Under the pieces are notes generated by a model, which had not been told where the DNA came from, made no database searches, and was given only the letters and a program-made list of their open reading frames with translations. Position numbers and translations under genes: made by a program. Shown here piece by piece: positions 1 to 12,896 of a DNA stretch of 64,000 nt. Every line of letters starts with the position of its first letter. Position 1 is the stretch's first letter. Source of the DNA: Paragonimus westermani (taxonomy: Eukaryota > Platyhelminthes > Trematoda > Plagiorchiida > Troglotrematidae); the NCBI GenBank assembly GCA_008508345.1, contig QNGE01000979.1:119358-183357 (forward strand). Direction: 5' to 3'.

Positions 1-3000
1 GAAATGTCTAGAAAAGGACGCGTACAACATTGTCTTGCTAACCAGTTTGAATTAGCTTGTGTACGCCTGGCTACTTATCTTGTCGTTTCGTTTCGCAATA
101 CGAACCGAAGCTTATTACATAAACTCACAAACTGTTTTATGCACATGATGGGATACAGTGGGATGTGCCCGAGAGATACAGCGTACACAATAATTTTCCC
201 AACTTAACTGCTACATATGTTTTTTAACAAGAGAGGAAATGAGTTATTGTCTCGTCAGTTCGTTGTACAGGCTTACACAATTATAAGAAACATTCTCATC
301 AATCAATGCATTTTCAAGCACTGAATGTGGGAACATTTTGGTGAACGTGATAGCTGTTAATATCTGCAAAACTTTACTATTAGGCTTAATAGATTTCAAG
401 TTTACCTTCATATATTCACATCTGGGACTGAGAAAAATCACGTTATGTTAACGGGGGAAACAAACAAGTTTATGAGTGACGAGAAATCTACACAGAATTC
501 CTGGGAGGTCAAATGTTCAGGGATATTATTACGAAAAACCTCAGCTTTGAATGCATGAAATATACGAGGTTGTATTTACGTGCAGATGCTTACGTCTCTA
601 CGGACAAATTGGTTGGCACACATTTTGCGGTTTTTGAAAATATGACTAGTAAACATTTGTTCAACTTGCCATCGAAATCAGGCTTGACGTGACAGAGGTT
701 TGATTGAATAGCAGGTGGTTTCACATAAAACATCAGGATAAACGTTGACGTAGCCGGTTTATTCTGTACTCATGGCATATATTACCATACTGGTGGTCTT
801 ACGGTCTTGCAAGTACACATCAGCCACTGAAGATTCCAAGACATTTTTCAATAGTAAAAGTCGGATATTTTTAGAGTCTGTTTACCGCATAAACTGATGA
901 ACGACCACAAGCTATGAAGTTCGATTTCTACCATGCGTAAACACACTGGAAGATCGCCTACTCATCACCGGCGAAAATAACTTTGTGTTGGAAAGAACCA
1001 ACGGAGGAAGTTGGTTAGGTTCATGTGCGACCCAAGTTGTTGCACACAAACCTTATTTAAACCAGTGGAAGTACTCAGCATCATACGGCAATCCTTCAGA
1101 GATATAAGCGACTATTGATATACGGCACCAAATATGTCAGCCAGAGCAGGGTTCTAATCCTAATTATTCAACCATACTGTGCGATAGAAATAGAGTTGAA
1201 TTGGTTAAAAACCTTGACTAACTCCACCAGAAGACATCGTACAATTATAACCACGTTTAACTAGTTAGGTCGCAGTGTAAAACAACGCAGCATCTACTAA
1301 CGCAGCATCTACTGAACTGATCATTTACACTCACCTCTGCTGATATGGATCCCGCTGGATGGAACCAAAGTTTTATATTTTATAATGTCCTTGCAGTTTT
1401 CCTTACGTAATAGTGAGTTTAGTCGCTACACTATCATTTGAACTAAGGATACGAAAGTAAATGGAACCCAAGTTGTGTTTTAGAAAACATCCTAATGATA
1501 CACTTTAAAACAGATGGTTTGTGTGCTCTACAGAACAATTAACACACTACAGTTGAGAGGTCATCATTTTGCATAGTACAATTGAAATATCACATACTAC
1601 TGGTCGCGGATTTCGTTGCCAACCAGACACTTTAGCAATTCTCTTGACAATAGATATATTTCCCTGAGGTCACTGTCTTTAATAAACTCGATAGTAATAC
1701 TTATTCTTGCAATCGCTTGGAGTTGGAATGGCGTCTGAGTGCCTGTGAAGCGACTACAACGATAATTATGCCAACAAACTCACCTTAGACAAATGCAAGA
1801 TATTACAACCATCGATCACAATTGTTTATTTGTTGCGCGGATTGCCTATAAAATTAGTAAGCCTTACTCGCTTGCTGTTTTTGTAGTGTTCGTTGAATTC
1901 AAATTATACAAGAACTCACTCTAATGATAAACTTTTACAAGATATGAACTCAAATCAAACGCAGCAGAGTGACGCATACTGACCGCTACAATAGTGATGG
2001 ATGGTGCGCCAGATTCGATATTTTAGAAGAGACTATTTTAAAATCTCCGGAATCTGGCGGGATTTGGATAGGGAACAAGCAGGTGGGGAGAAGTGTTTCA
2101 TCACCTGAGTTTCCAACCAAACCGTAAACTCACAAGCTTCAAATTTATACTCACTTAACCACGCAACCAGCCGAACTGTTTATGAACACGGGAAAAGGTC
2201 ACATGTTACTGACTCTGTATGCGTGATTGTATTCGTGCAACTTGCATATTTTCCCAACCAAACCGGTATATTTTAAATGTAACACCACACAGTTGGCCCA
2301 ATATAGCTAAAAAAGATGAGCTCAAGAAATATTAGAATAGAGGCAAACTTTACTAAATTATATCATTAATATTACGAAAAAATGTGCGAGGTCCGCCTTA
2401 GCGCCGTTATTGTGAAACCGTCCCTCTTGAGTGAATTCAAACCTTTGTGTGCCTATGACAATCAAATCACAAACAGTCTTTTGCCATTCCCCTCGGAACT
2501 TTAACTTTCAATTAAATCCGCCGCGTTCTGCAGTCATTTTTTGTATGGATAAGCTGAAGAAAGTTGTAGGAATATCTACAGCACTGTTCTGCTTCTTCGT
2601 AAGTGCTTAGTGTCTTATTTCTGAATGGTGCCTCATTACGAAAGGGCGATTTGTGAATGAACTCGTCAGTCCTGTCTACACTCACATTTAGGTACTCTGA
2701 AGAATTTCTCACTTCTGTTGTTCTTTAAAAGTTATACGCCTATTGTAAACTTCCGTTAGTGTGACGTTTAACTGCGGCATTTAGATGTATAAAGGAACAA
2801 TGTTTATTTTAGCCAGTGTTTATGAGCGTACTCCTCTTTGGAAAGTCAACTTATTCAGCACGTTTTAAATATTGTATTATGATTTTTACTCTTGTTACCT
2901 ACATGTTATTTTCAAATAGTTTTAAAGTTTGCTATTTGAATTAGACTTATTACGGTCAGGCTATTCGAATTAACAGTAAACAGAATGGCTGAATCCGTGG

Positions 3001-4384
3001 GGAAATTTTTCAAACAAAGCCGGGTTGGTTGTAAAATACTTCTTAGGGGATTATACGTAGGCCATAACCTCATAACTTCAAAGTAAAACCAATTTCTGGA
3101 ACTATGAAGCAATTTTTATCACGAACGGATTATGTTGCTTGGATGCTAAAGCATACCAGTGATCAATAGACTGTCAAACAATTTTAGTGATTTTCGTTTG
3201 CTCCCAACTTTGAGGGATGTCCGGGTCATGGGATAGTCGTTTGGAGTCAGTAGCGCGGCTACTCCATTTCCTGTCGAGGCGGATAAATAATCTGAGTATT
3301 ACTCACAAGCATACGTGTCTGGGTGTTCACACACAATGTTTCACTTGTGTTGATTTGAGGTCGGTATCACAGTAGTCGGAGTTCAAGTATTGGCCGTGTC
3401 AAAGATATCGATTACTGACGGGCTCTGACAAAAGTAAAACTCAAGTTTAGGGCTTCTTTTTGAAATAGGCTGGCTGAACAATCTATGCTGTGATCATCTT
3501 ATATCAGATATCGTTTCTTCAGCAGAGATCAATATCTTGTTCTTCACCTGCTTTATAATGAAGAAGAACACATTGTCGTTGTCATCTCAATCAAATTCCT
3601 CAGCACTCACAAATGATGTAAGATTTGGGCATGAACAAGTAACACTTTGACTGAATACGAACTAAGCTGTTTACAGTTGTGTGTAATTGCGGGATAGCAC
3701 GGGAAGGTCTAGTCATTTGTGACTAGCGATGTCTACTGTCTTCTGTTGTGATGTCACTTCGAGCCGAAATGAAGTAGAACCATGGTTTACCCTTAAAAAC
3801 CGCCCCTGACAAAGACTTATCGACTAGCGCATCTAAACAAACAACCCATATAGTTTTTGTTTTCGTAAACATTGAACTTGACAGTTTAATTGGTATATGT
3901 GTTGTTTTCAGTTCAGTTCAGGTAAACATGCACAGAAAAATAGTTCTCATCCAATTGTAATAGTTTACCTGAAGTATAGCCAGTGAGTACAGTTTCAGCT
4001 TTTGGTTTTGGTAATTTGTTAACTGAATGCTCTGGAGTGTTTTCAATCCTAAGGCAACCGTACCCTATGGTATTGCAGAAATATTTGATAATCATCTAGT
4101 GGAATAACTAAAAAAATTGTGACTAACACAGTGAACAACAAAAAACGTATTTGATTTAATTTGTTTCAACTTGTACCTCAAAATCCAAGGTAAATGAAAG
4201 AGGTTCAGGTAGATATGGCGATACTTTGAAATTTGACGTCTACCTACTGGATGGTGTATATAAATACAGTCGTCATTCGGCTGTCATGTGCGGGCCATAA
4301 CTCTTAGCAACCGAAATGCTATTTAGTATAGGTGAAAATAACGGCGCATTATATTTGTTGCTATTTCTGTCATTCCACTGTTAG
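1..4384. other. No recognised gene
   Basis: AT-rich and stop-dense on both strands. Short frames of up to 71 codons occur without splice or motif support. One hydrophobic open stretch at about 3780-3960 is not phase-compatible with the exon at 4385. Apart from the small tandem duplication at 1284, nothing stands out. Confidence 0.5.
1284..1313. repeat. 15-base tandem duplication (two copies)
   Basis: AACGCAGCATCTACT occurs twice head to tail with no mismatch. It is isolated, not part of a longer array. Confidence 0.9.
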
Positions 4385-4536
4385 AAAACGTAGTTCGAGT
4401 CTCTCGAGTGTTCCCACAGTTATTCTAATCAATAACGTTTTGCTAGTTGGAATGGCCATTTTCGACATACAACTGTTCGTAAATACTCGTTTTACTTACC
4501 TTCAGACGCACACTTGCAGTAACCGACAAGTTTCAG
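4385..4536 (+). CDS. Candidate internal exon, unknown protein
   Basis: A pyrimidine-rich tract ending CACTGTTAG precedes position 4385 and CAG|GTGAGC follows 4536, a strong splice pair. Only one frame is open. It encodes KRSSSLSSVPTVILINNVLL then VGMAIFDIQLFVNTRFTYLQ, with one hydrophobic stretch that may be membrane-spanning. The exon starts with the third base of a codon and ends with the first base of one. The end phase fits the candidate exon at 5133, giving an Asp at the junction and an intron of 596 bases. I do not recognise the family, and no upstream exon with the required phase was found. Confidence 0.4.
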
Positions 4537-5132
4537 GTGAGCTTTAATCCCACCCAATACTGTACGTTAAATCCATGGTGATTTTCTCACCCGTGCAAAC
4601 CGATCTGACTTCTACGCCAGCCATGATTTTGACGAGGAACAACAAACTATTTGCATATAATCACTTTTTACACACTAGGGTTGTGGAGAATTTTCATCCT
4701 TCAAAGTTATTACCTAACTGTAATTGCGCTTGATTTAAAGATTTATGATGTGACGATTCTATTTCCCTGATAGAAATCACTCATATTTTGATGTCTTGAA
4801 CGATTGACAGACTTCTTGTGTGATCACTAGGTAACAGTTTACGGATGATTACTCTTTACGCATTTGCTGAACCATGGGCTGTTGAGATGAATCTCATGCA
4901 TAACTCCATGTCCGCGTACACAAAATGTCTACCTCGAAACTTGGGCTCCCAACTGTACGTTTTGCTGAAATGTCCACCGGACATGCTCGAGTAAACGACC
5001 AACCTTGGAGAATATATGTAAATAAATCGCGAAAGAACTTAGATGTAAAACTCTGTCAGCTTCAAAATTTCATGTAAAGCAGCTGTTTTAGATTTAACAT
5101 CACCTATATCAGACTGCAGTCTTCCCAATTAG

Positions 5133-5365
5133 ATGCTCCTTTCGAATGGCCCACTACAAGCGAAATCGCCAAACTCCAGCTGGAGGTGGCAGTTCGGTTC
5201 TCTCATACATTAGACGAAAATGTTGACACCAAATCCAGTAACCTCACAATAGACACGAACGAGCAATCATATCCAAAGACTCAACCACAGTCTTTTGTGA
5301 ATACTGCACAGAGTGCCGCGTCATCTCCGAAAGAAAAACAGATCCGTTTTCGATCAAATCGATAA
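5133..5365 (+). CDS. Candidate terminal exon paired with 4385-4536, unknown protein
   Basis: The acceptor TCTTCCCAATTAG precedes 5133. The frame set by the exon at 4385-4536 continues open for 77 codons to TAA at 5363-5365. The product begins APFEWPTTSEIAKLQLEVAV and ends SSPKEKQIRFRSNR. It is hydrophilic, rich in Ser/Thr/Asn/Gln with balanced charges, as in a cytoplasmic tail. Codons favour purine-first forms. The opposite strand also has a 60-codon frame here, but without comparable splice logic. No canonical AATAAA lies close downstream. The function is unknown. Confidence 0.42.
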
Positions 5366-5941
5366 CCCAAGTTGAAGCCAGGGATCCCATTCGATTAGTC
5401 GACTGAATTTTGGGGATTCGCATCATTTCAGGTTGAGCATCAATCAGTCTGAGAGATATTGTTTTGCTGCAACCACCGTTATTACACCTTATTTAATCTT
5501 CAGTTCCCCATTAGAGTTTTATTTTCTACAAACTTGTTCTTTCAAAGATCCTTCTCTTGGCATGCAAAAGAAAAAAAGATAAATGTTTAAATGCTAACTG
5601 CACATATGGAACAAATCTTCAGTTGGAATTGTTGTGCACCATCACCTGTTCAGGACTGTATTCAAATTGGTTTCGCTGCTGCAGTATGATGATGAGGGGG
5701 TGGCTTTAGGAGTTTTTCTAAGACTGGGAATCATTAACCACAGATACCGAACCGCACCTTTACCGCTAATAATCTAAGCGGCGCCCAACTGAATCCTGGT
5801 TTTGATTCAGTTTTTGAATCTGGTGGAATTAAAATAGTTTGCAACCGGATGATGTGGAATCGGTCAAACGTTCTGAAAATTCATTGGCGGTTGTGTTGAG
5901 AGTGTCGAGGTTTAATTTGTTGATTCAACTGAAATTCCAAG

Positions 5942-6013
5942 CATACTCTGTTTGTACGAGGGAATGTCAGGGAGATACACGGAGACGATAGTAACACTGT
6001 TCATATCAGAAGG
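5942..6013 (+). CDS. Possible short exon (HTLFVRGNVREIHGDD...)
   Basis: The donor AAG|GTAAGT after 6013 is a full consensus. The upstream open frame reads HTLFVRGNVREIHGDDSNTV and ends in phase 2. The acceptor (TTCCAAG before 5942) lacks a good pyrimidine tract, so the start is uncertain. If real, it belongs to a gene other than the one ending at 5365. Family not recognised. Confidence 0.25.
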
Positions 6014-6384
6014 TAAGTGCTGTATGAGAATGAAGTACGGTGCGAAACGGTTATCGCCACATTTCTGAGAAAGTTCTCGAAGTTCATTTGGGAGGTGGTT
6101 AAAAGTTGTCCAGCCTTCTTTTACCCATTGTTCTCAGCCGAGGAAATCTGGAAAAGTTGAAGATCACATGCATGTTTTATGATTGCATGGTGGTCGAAAG
6201 CAGAAAGTTCTACAATCTCGTTTGACGAAGAATAGCGCAAAGTTTTCTAAATGGGGGTTTATTGCATGCGATAATCAATTCATTTAGTTGGCAACCAAAC
6301 GAATGATATGCATGCATGGAATGCAGCAAGCACCCTATTGCAAGTTAGCAATCGCATTTTCAAAGCAGCGGGCTGACGTTTTAA

Positions 6385-6838
6385 GTGTATTTCTCCATAT
6401 CTGCTTTCACTTCCCTGCGGGCTAATGAGAATCATGTGAAAAGTTACGTTCACTGCATAAGCACCCCTGCGGAAAACTCGATAGTGGATATTTTACAGTC
6501 AAGTTTTGTTTTGCAAAGTATTTTCTATCGATTATTGTGTTCTGCTTCATTTCTGGTTCAGCTCCAGTCAAACATTATGTGGATGAAAAATAAACTGATA
6601 AATTGAGTTGTTGATAGGAGAGAAAGCAAAAATACAGGAAAGTACTGTTATTAACTGTAAGCTTAAAATGTTCTTCCGGCTTGCAAGGTGCTTTCGCGAT
6701 GTCCAGTGTCCAAGCCGCTACCGAGACCAAACTAGCCACGTACTGGCCAGCACAAATCTGGCAGTAGGGACAGAAATGACTACCGCTGGGTATCTTGTTC
6801 AAAAAAACCAGTACTTTGGTTTTCTTGATTCAGTCTAA
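6385..6838 (+). CDS. Two abutting coding-like frames with a one-base shift, unknown
   Basis: A plus frame runs 6385-6606 (ENHVKSYVHCISTPAENSIV and on), then a second plus frame in another phase runs 6608-6838 (RLARCFRDVQCPSRYRDQTS, ending GFLDSV and TAA). Both have protein-like codon patterns. TTTTAAG before 6384 could be an acceptor. The arrangement could be one gene with a frameshift, two exons with a tiny intron, or chance. A 75-codon minus frame overlaps the second half, which weakens the case. Confidence 0.25.
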
Positions 6839-8363
6839 CGTTATATTTGGTCAGTTTGAGTAGTCCGGTGTATGTAAACTCCGTTCTTTGATTTCATTGA
6901 AGTTTGTTTAACGTAGCTTCATCAGCCTGACAAAACTCGAATTGTCTCTTGATGTCAATCATAGCTTACTGAAAATAACACATGAAAAGAAAAATCGTAT
7001 CTGCTTGCATACATTCTCAGGGAGTAAATTAATGCGGAACAGTTTTCCCTCTTGATTCATCTTGAAAAAAGGGGCCAGTGATACATTTTATTAGGAAACT
7101 GTCGCGAAATTCACTTAGCCGTAAACCTAAAGCTGGCTTGAAAATAGAAAGCGACAAGACTCAAATAAAACGACCGCAATACAAGTGAAGCAAGGGAGTG
7201 ACCGGCAGTGAAAACTAAACGTAATATATACAACTTCTGACACTCAGTTTTTCGTGAATATGAAACCGGTGGTCTCATTATACATGTAAAATCCACTCAG
7301 TGACTTGAAATGTGTCAAATTTCCGATACTGCATCGAAAGATTGTCTTTCCCAAACAGATTTCAGAAACATTTATAGCGTTGTTTTCAACGTTTGTGCAA
7401 AATAAACCAGATTGACCGCAAAAAAATGTGCTTTCTAATAATGTGTCAACATTAGGTTACCTCAATCTGTTGACAATGTCCAGTGCATCGTGAAATAGAT
7501 TATCAATAGAGGGGGTACGAGGATTATTAGCATGAGAATCACTAACAAAATTTGATTAGCTACACAAGAAAACAATCTGTTCACGTACACGTGAATAATG
7601 GCTTTATATAGTTTGAATCATATTTCATTATTCCACCTTTAGAGACATCAGAACGGGTATGTCCAACAAAAGTTGTCGCATGCCAGAATTAACAGAACAC
7701 TTCAGTTCAAAGTAGCCTGAATGAACTCAGCATGAGATATGACCCGTTTTCATCCTAATTATTTCCAGGCATTACTAATATATGTCGTAGTTCAAAGAAT
7801 TTAGTCGTGGTTACCGATAAGGTTCACTGTTGACAGCACCTATTAATTCCCACTCTTATTTACAGACATTTCTTTTCGTACCTTGGTTCACCCAAAAAAT
7901 GTCAAAGGACCAGACATGGATTCACATCAAGACTATGCTTCGACCAATTAAGTGTCATATTGTGACTGTGTTTTATGTCGCGAAACAGCTACCTTTCTGA
8001 AACGACCAGTCTACGGGTTTCAAGAGCGTTTGCATATGATGCGAAATTCTGGATACACAATATTTTGCACATTGATTATTTTCCGAAGAAGTCCATATTT
8101 ATCGATTGTAGACATTAAGAGCCTATCGCTATAAATCAAGTTTAACAAGAATGTATTTTTCCATACTTTCTATAATTCTCTTCACAGCACTCTCTTTTCC
8201 CGGTCAATAAAATGAGCTAATTTATGTTTCTAAAACTGAAAGTGATTCACTACTTTTCCGGAACATCTATGATTGTCAATATTAATCGTTATGCCTTGTG
8301 ATGTACGGCCAAGTATGAAACTCCCATGACACTATGGTCAACATGAAACAGTCAAACCTTCAG

Positions 8364-8709
8364 TGTCTATTCAACCTATGGTGTCAAATAAATGACATTC
8401 ACCCGTTGTTTGATGTCGTCAACGCGCAATACATCGTCCGAAGTCTTTCGTCCGTCGTCTGTAAACTAGCCATTTTCTTATTCGGCCACTTAAACTTCGT
8501 TATAACGTACATTCGGAAGACAATAAGTAAGCATCTTACATTTGAATTTTACATCTCCGTCCACTTCGCAATAATCTGGCAGAAAGACTGCATTGCACTG
8601 GCTGCCAAAATATTATTCATGGTGAACTCCAATTTTTATTCTGCCGCGCAGTCTTCACAGACTTCACAGATGTGGGCAATAAAATCGGTAACGACGCTAA
8701 AAATAGATG
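8364..8709 (+). CDS. Candidate 346-base internal exon, unknown protein
   Basis: The frame is open for the whole 346 bases (129 codons including flanks, one of the longest in the window) and ends exactly at a strong donor, GATG|GTGAGT. ACCTTCAG before 8364 is a usable acceptor. Codons are rich in C-ending forms (GTC, AAC, TTC, TAC), unlike the surrounding AT-rich sequence. The product starts CLFNLWCQINDIHPLFDVVN and contains LAIFLFGHLNFVITYIRK, so it is mainly hydrophobic and helical. It starts in phase 0 and ends in phase 1. I could not identify the partner exons or the family. Confidence 0.42.
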
Positions 8710-10970
8710 GTGAGTGCGCTTAAATTGGGGTTTACCGAAGTAATACGCGTAGTATATGCTGAAGCGACCTGGCAAAAAGGAACGGATTCACCAATTGGGG
8801 ATTAGGAGTCATGAGAGTCGGAAGTTGAATATATGAATGATGCTCACATAACATTCAACGTGTCATCTGATGGCATTATACACAAATGAAATGAATGGGA
8901 CCAAACTCGACAAAAAGTGGGGACCGCCTGTTGTTCGGAACTAGGGAAAAATCGTTTTTGATCACGTTAACTGCATAGTTATAGAAGATGCATTCTCAAT
9001 AATAACACGAATTCCATTGTGTCCACTAAAATAAAGAAATGTAGATAATTCTAGTGATAGTCATTCATGTAATCGCTTCAGCATATAGGCGATGAATATT
9101 ATAAATGAACAAATATCCACGAGACAATTGAAATCAGCATAATTTTGAACTGGATTTGTCAGTGACTCAGGTTAAGTGCTTTTGTTGGTTGGTATGCAGA
9201 TTTTCCGTTAGCTGTGAGCTATTAATTTACACGTAAAGATGTCCACGGAAATCTGGAGGTTGATCTTTTTAAAAAGTATTGTTAGTGTATAGTTTTTTTC
9301 AAGATTGATAGGACTAGCGAATATCAGTGTTTTGCTTGTACGGATTAATTGAACATTAATAAGCTGCATTTGGTCAAATTATCAAAATAAGAGATGGAAT
9401 GTCATTACTGATAGATCATCGATCGACTGTCGATGTATTGAGAGCATAACAACATAACAAAAAACACGTTTTTTCCAATGTAGATTGATGAGGAGTTTGG
9501 TCCTTATTTGGTGTATCTATAAGCATATGAAAAATTTTTCGACGGCCTCTTTTTGGTGTATCCAGCATTTTTTCGACAATATATAAGATGAAGATTGAAT
9601 CTCAAAGCCAACATGGATCTTAGAATTCACAGTGACATGAGCGTGTCTTAATGTCGCCGGCTGTATTACTATGATATAGTAATGTGCTTGAACGCTTGAT
9701 AAATCTGTTTCAAAGAGGAAAGCACCTTTTGGTACGTACTTACTAAATGAGATTTATGATAAGCTCGAAGCAAAACAGAAATCAATGCTCTGTGCTCTTG
9801 AAAATAGGGATTTTATTACCAGTTTGATAAGTGATTCTTGTAACCAGCGATTAGTAAGGCGTAAGCTGTAGTTGATGAACGTTTCTGGACAAACTGATAA
9901 TGTATCCTAGCCTAAAATATTACGTAAAGATAAATTAACTAGTTAGTCAGACTATGCGTTTTTTAATTCCATGGACATGTTACTAGGCTTGGCAAAAAAA
10001 TTCACATGTATCGGTACCCGAAGATATGGAGTATATAGTAAGGAGTTCACTAAATAGCAGTTAACTTCAGCCTCTTATTTTCTAGTCTTCGGCAAACACT
10101 ACCTACTTTCAGTTGCGCAATTGAATGTCGCCTTTCCCCCATATCTAGACTCCGTTTTCTAAAGGAAGAAAGCCAAATAAATTATACATTCGTTTGAGAG
10201 ACTGAGTGAGAAAATCATGTTAACGCTGGTTAGGAAGGACGTGGACAATACTGGTTGGTGTGGCTCAACAAAACTGTTGCCCCACAATGATTAGAATGAA
10301 GTGGCATTTTTGAGCTGACCTACTGGATACCGTGTTGGTAGCGTGACTTCTAATGAAGCAGCCGGACTCAACCAACACGACATTTGTGCCAGGTATTTGG
10401 ACTGTATTGTGATTCTGCGTGCAGTTCTAACGTAAATTGTGTTCCGTAGGCAATAAAGGGTTAAATCTCTCTTGCAGTCGAGTAAAGTCGGTCGTTTTTT
10501 GTGTTTAGGGTAAGATTATTTAGGTGTGCCTACGCAGCGCATTCATAAGTCGCTGACTTTATAATTTCGGAAAAACGTCTTTCACCAGAGTTGTTCACAG
10601 GTTCCCACTTCTCTGCGAGCTTTATAATGTTATGAAATGCTTGAATAGGCTAAGTGCGTGAGTGCCAACAACTTCCTGTTTTCGATTGCGACCGAAGTTC
10701 ACACCATCGGTCTACGTGCCCATAAAAACGGCGGTCGATAACTCTGTGAGGTATTGTTCCGGAGACACCAGACCACTCATCCCTAACGCTGGCGATTTGC
10801 TGTCTGAGTTACTAGCGCACAGATGCTTTTGAACTTTTTAACGGTCTGCATAACCCATTTACATTCAACTAAATCTCTTTGTATTGTTTGCATAGACTTT
10901 TGCTTTCACCGAAACTGTAATTCTCTACTGATCTTTAAATAAAAGAGCAATCTATCCCCGAAATGAACTT
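8710..10970. other. No recognised gene
   Basis: Mostly AT-rich. The stretch at about 10200-10820 is richer in G+C and includes TTGGTGTGGCTCAAC and several CGG-rich patches, which suggests an old mobile element, but no protein motif could be read. Confidence 0.4.
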
Positions 10971-11220
10971 GAAAAGACAAGCTAGTAATAGTATGTTGCA
11001 TGACTTTTGTTCGAATTGATTTCGCTGCATTTGTCAAGTACACACAGCAGAACTGAACATCGAGAAATGTGCATAAAATCGTCATTTACCGAGAGTGTCT
11101 TGTCCAGGTATGGAAAAATCTACCAGCACCACCAGGGTAGTAGTAATTTAGTAATTGGTTTCTTTCGCACACACAGTGACGGCTTTAATCGTTTAATTGC
11201 AACTGCTTTGGCAAGGTGGT
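10971..11220 (+). repeat. Left arm of a long inverted repeat (hairpin locus 1)
   Basis: This arm pairs with the reverse complement of 11411-11657. By eye the arms differ at roughly 20-25 of about 250 positions. A central run of more than 100 bases (about 11070-11180) has only one difference. The arm boundaries coincide with GAAA.GACAAGCTAGTA at the outer end. The spacer is about 190 bases. No transposase or terminal motif of a known family is visible. A transcript through both arms would form a long hairpin. Confidence 0.9.
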
Positions 11221-11410
11221 GCAGCATTTACTTAACTGGTTGTATTACCCTGCCAACCAAACGGTTGTAAAATGTGCGAAAGAGGTCAAAGACCACCCAC
11301 ACAAAACACCGGCTTCATCCATTGTTTGTCAAGTGCGCGAGACACATCACGACAATAGTAATCCGTCGGCCTTCTCAGTAATCCTCACGCATCGGAACAA
11401 ACGTTTATTC
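11221..11410. other. Spacer (loop) between the arms of hairpin locus 1
   Basis: About 190 bases separate the arms. The plus frame running from 11216 to 11509 crosses the spacer into the right arm (LNWLYYPANQTVVKC...), which looks incidental. No motif was recognised. Confidence 0.6.
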
Positions 11411-11657
11411 CATTTTGCTAAGGCAGCTGCTATTAAACGATTAAAGCCGTCACTGTGTGTGCAAAAGAAACCAATTACTAAATTACTACTACCCTGGTGG
11501 TGCTGGTAGATTTTTCCATACCTGGACAAGACACTCTCGGTAAATGACGATTTTATGCACCTTTCTTGATGTTCAGTTCTGCTGTGTATATTGACAAGTG
11601 CGGCGAAATCAGTTCGAACAAAGATCCTGCAACATGCCACTACTAGCTTGTCATTTC
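11411..11657 (-). repeat. Right arm of the long inverted repeat (hairpin locus 1)
   Basis: Reverse-complement partner of 10971-11220. Both arms carry the same open frame: SRTEH...CIKSSFTESVLS on the plus strand of the left arm and on the minus strand of this arm. Those open frames are therefore shared repeat sequence and not two genes. The outer end is TACTAGCTTGTC, complementary to the start of the left arm. Confidence 0.9.
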
Positions 11658-12683
11658 AGACTGTATTGATTTGACGACGAACTACCAAATCCAGTTATTC
11701 GTAACGTTTTTTTATACACCAGAAAATATGAGCCATATGGCGCCAAAAAGTATAACATTTCTTGTTTTTCGTGTGCTTTTATAGGGGACAGCGACGTACA
11801 ACAAAGTAACGGAAAGATCGGTGAATACTGGAGAAAAGAATCCGCGGATTACTAGCTGAAGCAGTCGATATGCGGTTTAATCTGTCGCAATAATTTGAAG
11901 ACACTCAGTTTGTAACACATTTTGCTTAACGGAACGAACACATGATGAAGTCAAAAAGAAGCTTTCCGATAGGTAACAAGGTGGCTTCATTTGTGTTGCT
12001 GAATTACATGGTGAGAGTGAACGGTGAAAATTACGGGCTATTTTGCCACAAGTCTTATGTTCGAAGGGTTCCGTAAATCAGTGCTATCTTATTGAACAAA
12101 GTGCAAGAATCGTGCAGAAACGCGATCTACTGAATGATTCTTAGAGCATAACTGTCACGTGTCCTTGAGCCAACTATCACTGGATTCACTGGCCTGTACC
12201 GTGGTTGTCGCTACTTCTCGATTTCTAAGTGTTATGCTTCAGTAACTAATGTGCTTCTGGGAATTTTTCACCGAAATGCACGTAGCATGTGAGTTTCGAG
12301 AACGGTTATGTGATCTGCGTGAAGTTGATTCTTGGCACTGGAGAAGTCGAGTTTGTTTCATTGAGGGCAGTTTTGAGTAGAGAATCTTCCAGTGTACAAA
12401 TAAACATCTTGGAGTCATTCATTGATCCTGGTGAATGGCAGTCGCCTAACATTTCAAGTGATCCTAGCGATGAAAGTTTATAACACAATCTGTGCGTACG
12501 TTTACCTGCTCACCTTAAATAAAATTGGGCAATATTTTATTCAGATATTCCACTAGTTGCTGACTTTTAATGTCAATCCATTTGTGGCATTATGCTATAG
12601 TGCTTTTAGAAGATTTGAAGTGTTTAGCTGTCATTCGAGAAATGTGCAACCACAAAGCAATTACCAATTTGAAGTATGGTTAA

Positions 12684-12896
12684 TTGGTCTTCATGACGAC
12701 TCCCAAAGTTACGTCAGACCCCCATGGTTATCCCATCCCAAGAACAAAACGACCCATTGCATACAAAATCGGACTAGTGGATCGCACTCACACTGCACGA
12801 GGAGCTCACATGCACAAACTGCGCGGCAGCTGCCTGAATAACGTAGAGATCCAATCATCACAAAGAATCAAGGTGAATCTGGGATCATCAGTTTAG
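12684..12896 (+). other. Open frame, possible mobile-element remnant
   Basis: The plus frame reads DPHGYPIPRTKRPIAYKIGL then VDRTHTARGAHMHKL and stops at 12896. The local base composition is richer in G+C than the neighbours. The 'AYKIGLVDR.H' part recalls the 'R..LI.R...LC' helix downstream of the RT in Penelope-like elements, but the match is weak and no other element motif is nearby. It could equally be a host exon. Confidence 0.25.

Noticed and set aside
3780..3960. Hydrophobic open frame followed by CAG|GTAAAC, considered as an exon before 4385
   Set aside because: Phase 0 end does not match the phase required by the exon starting at 4385, and no acceptor was found.
11007..11640. Open frames of 87-97 codons on both strands at 11.0-11.6 kb
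   Set aside because: Same reason: the two frames are the two arms of hairpin locus 1.
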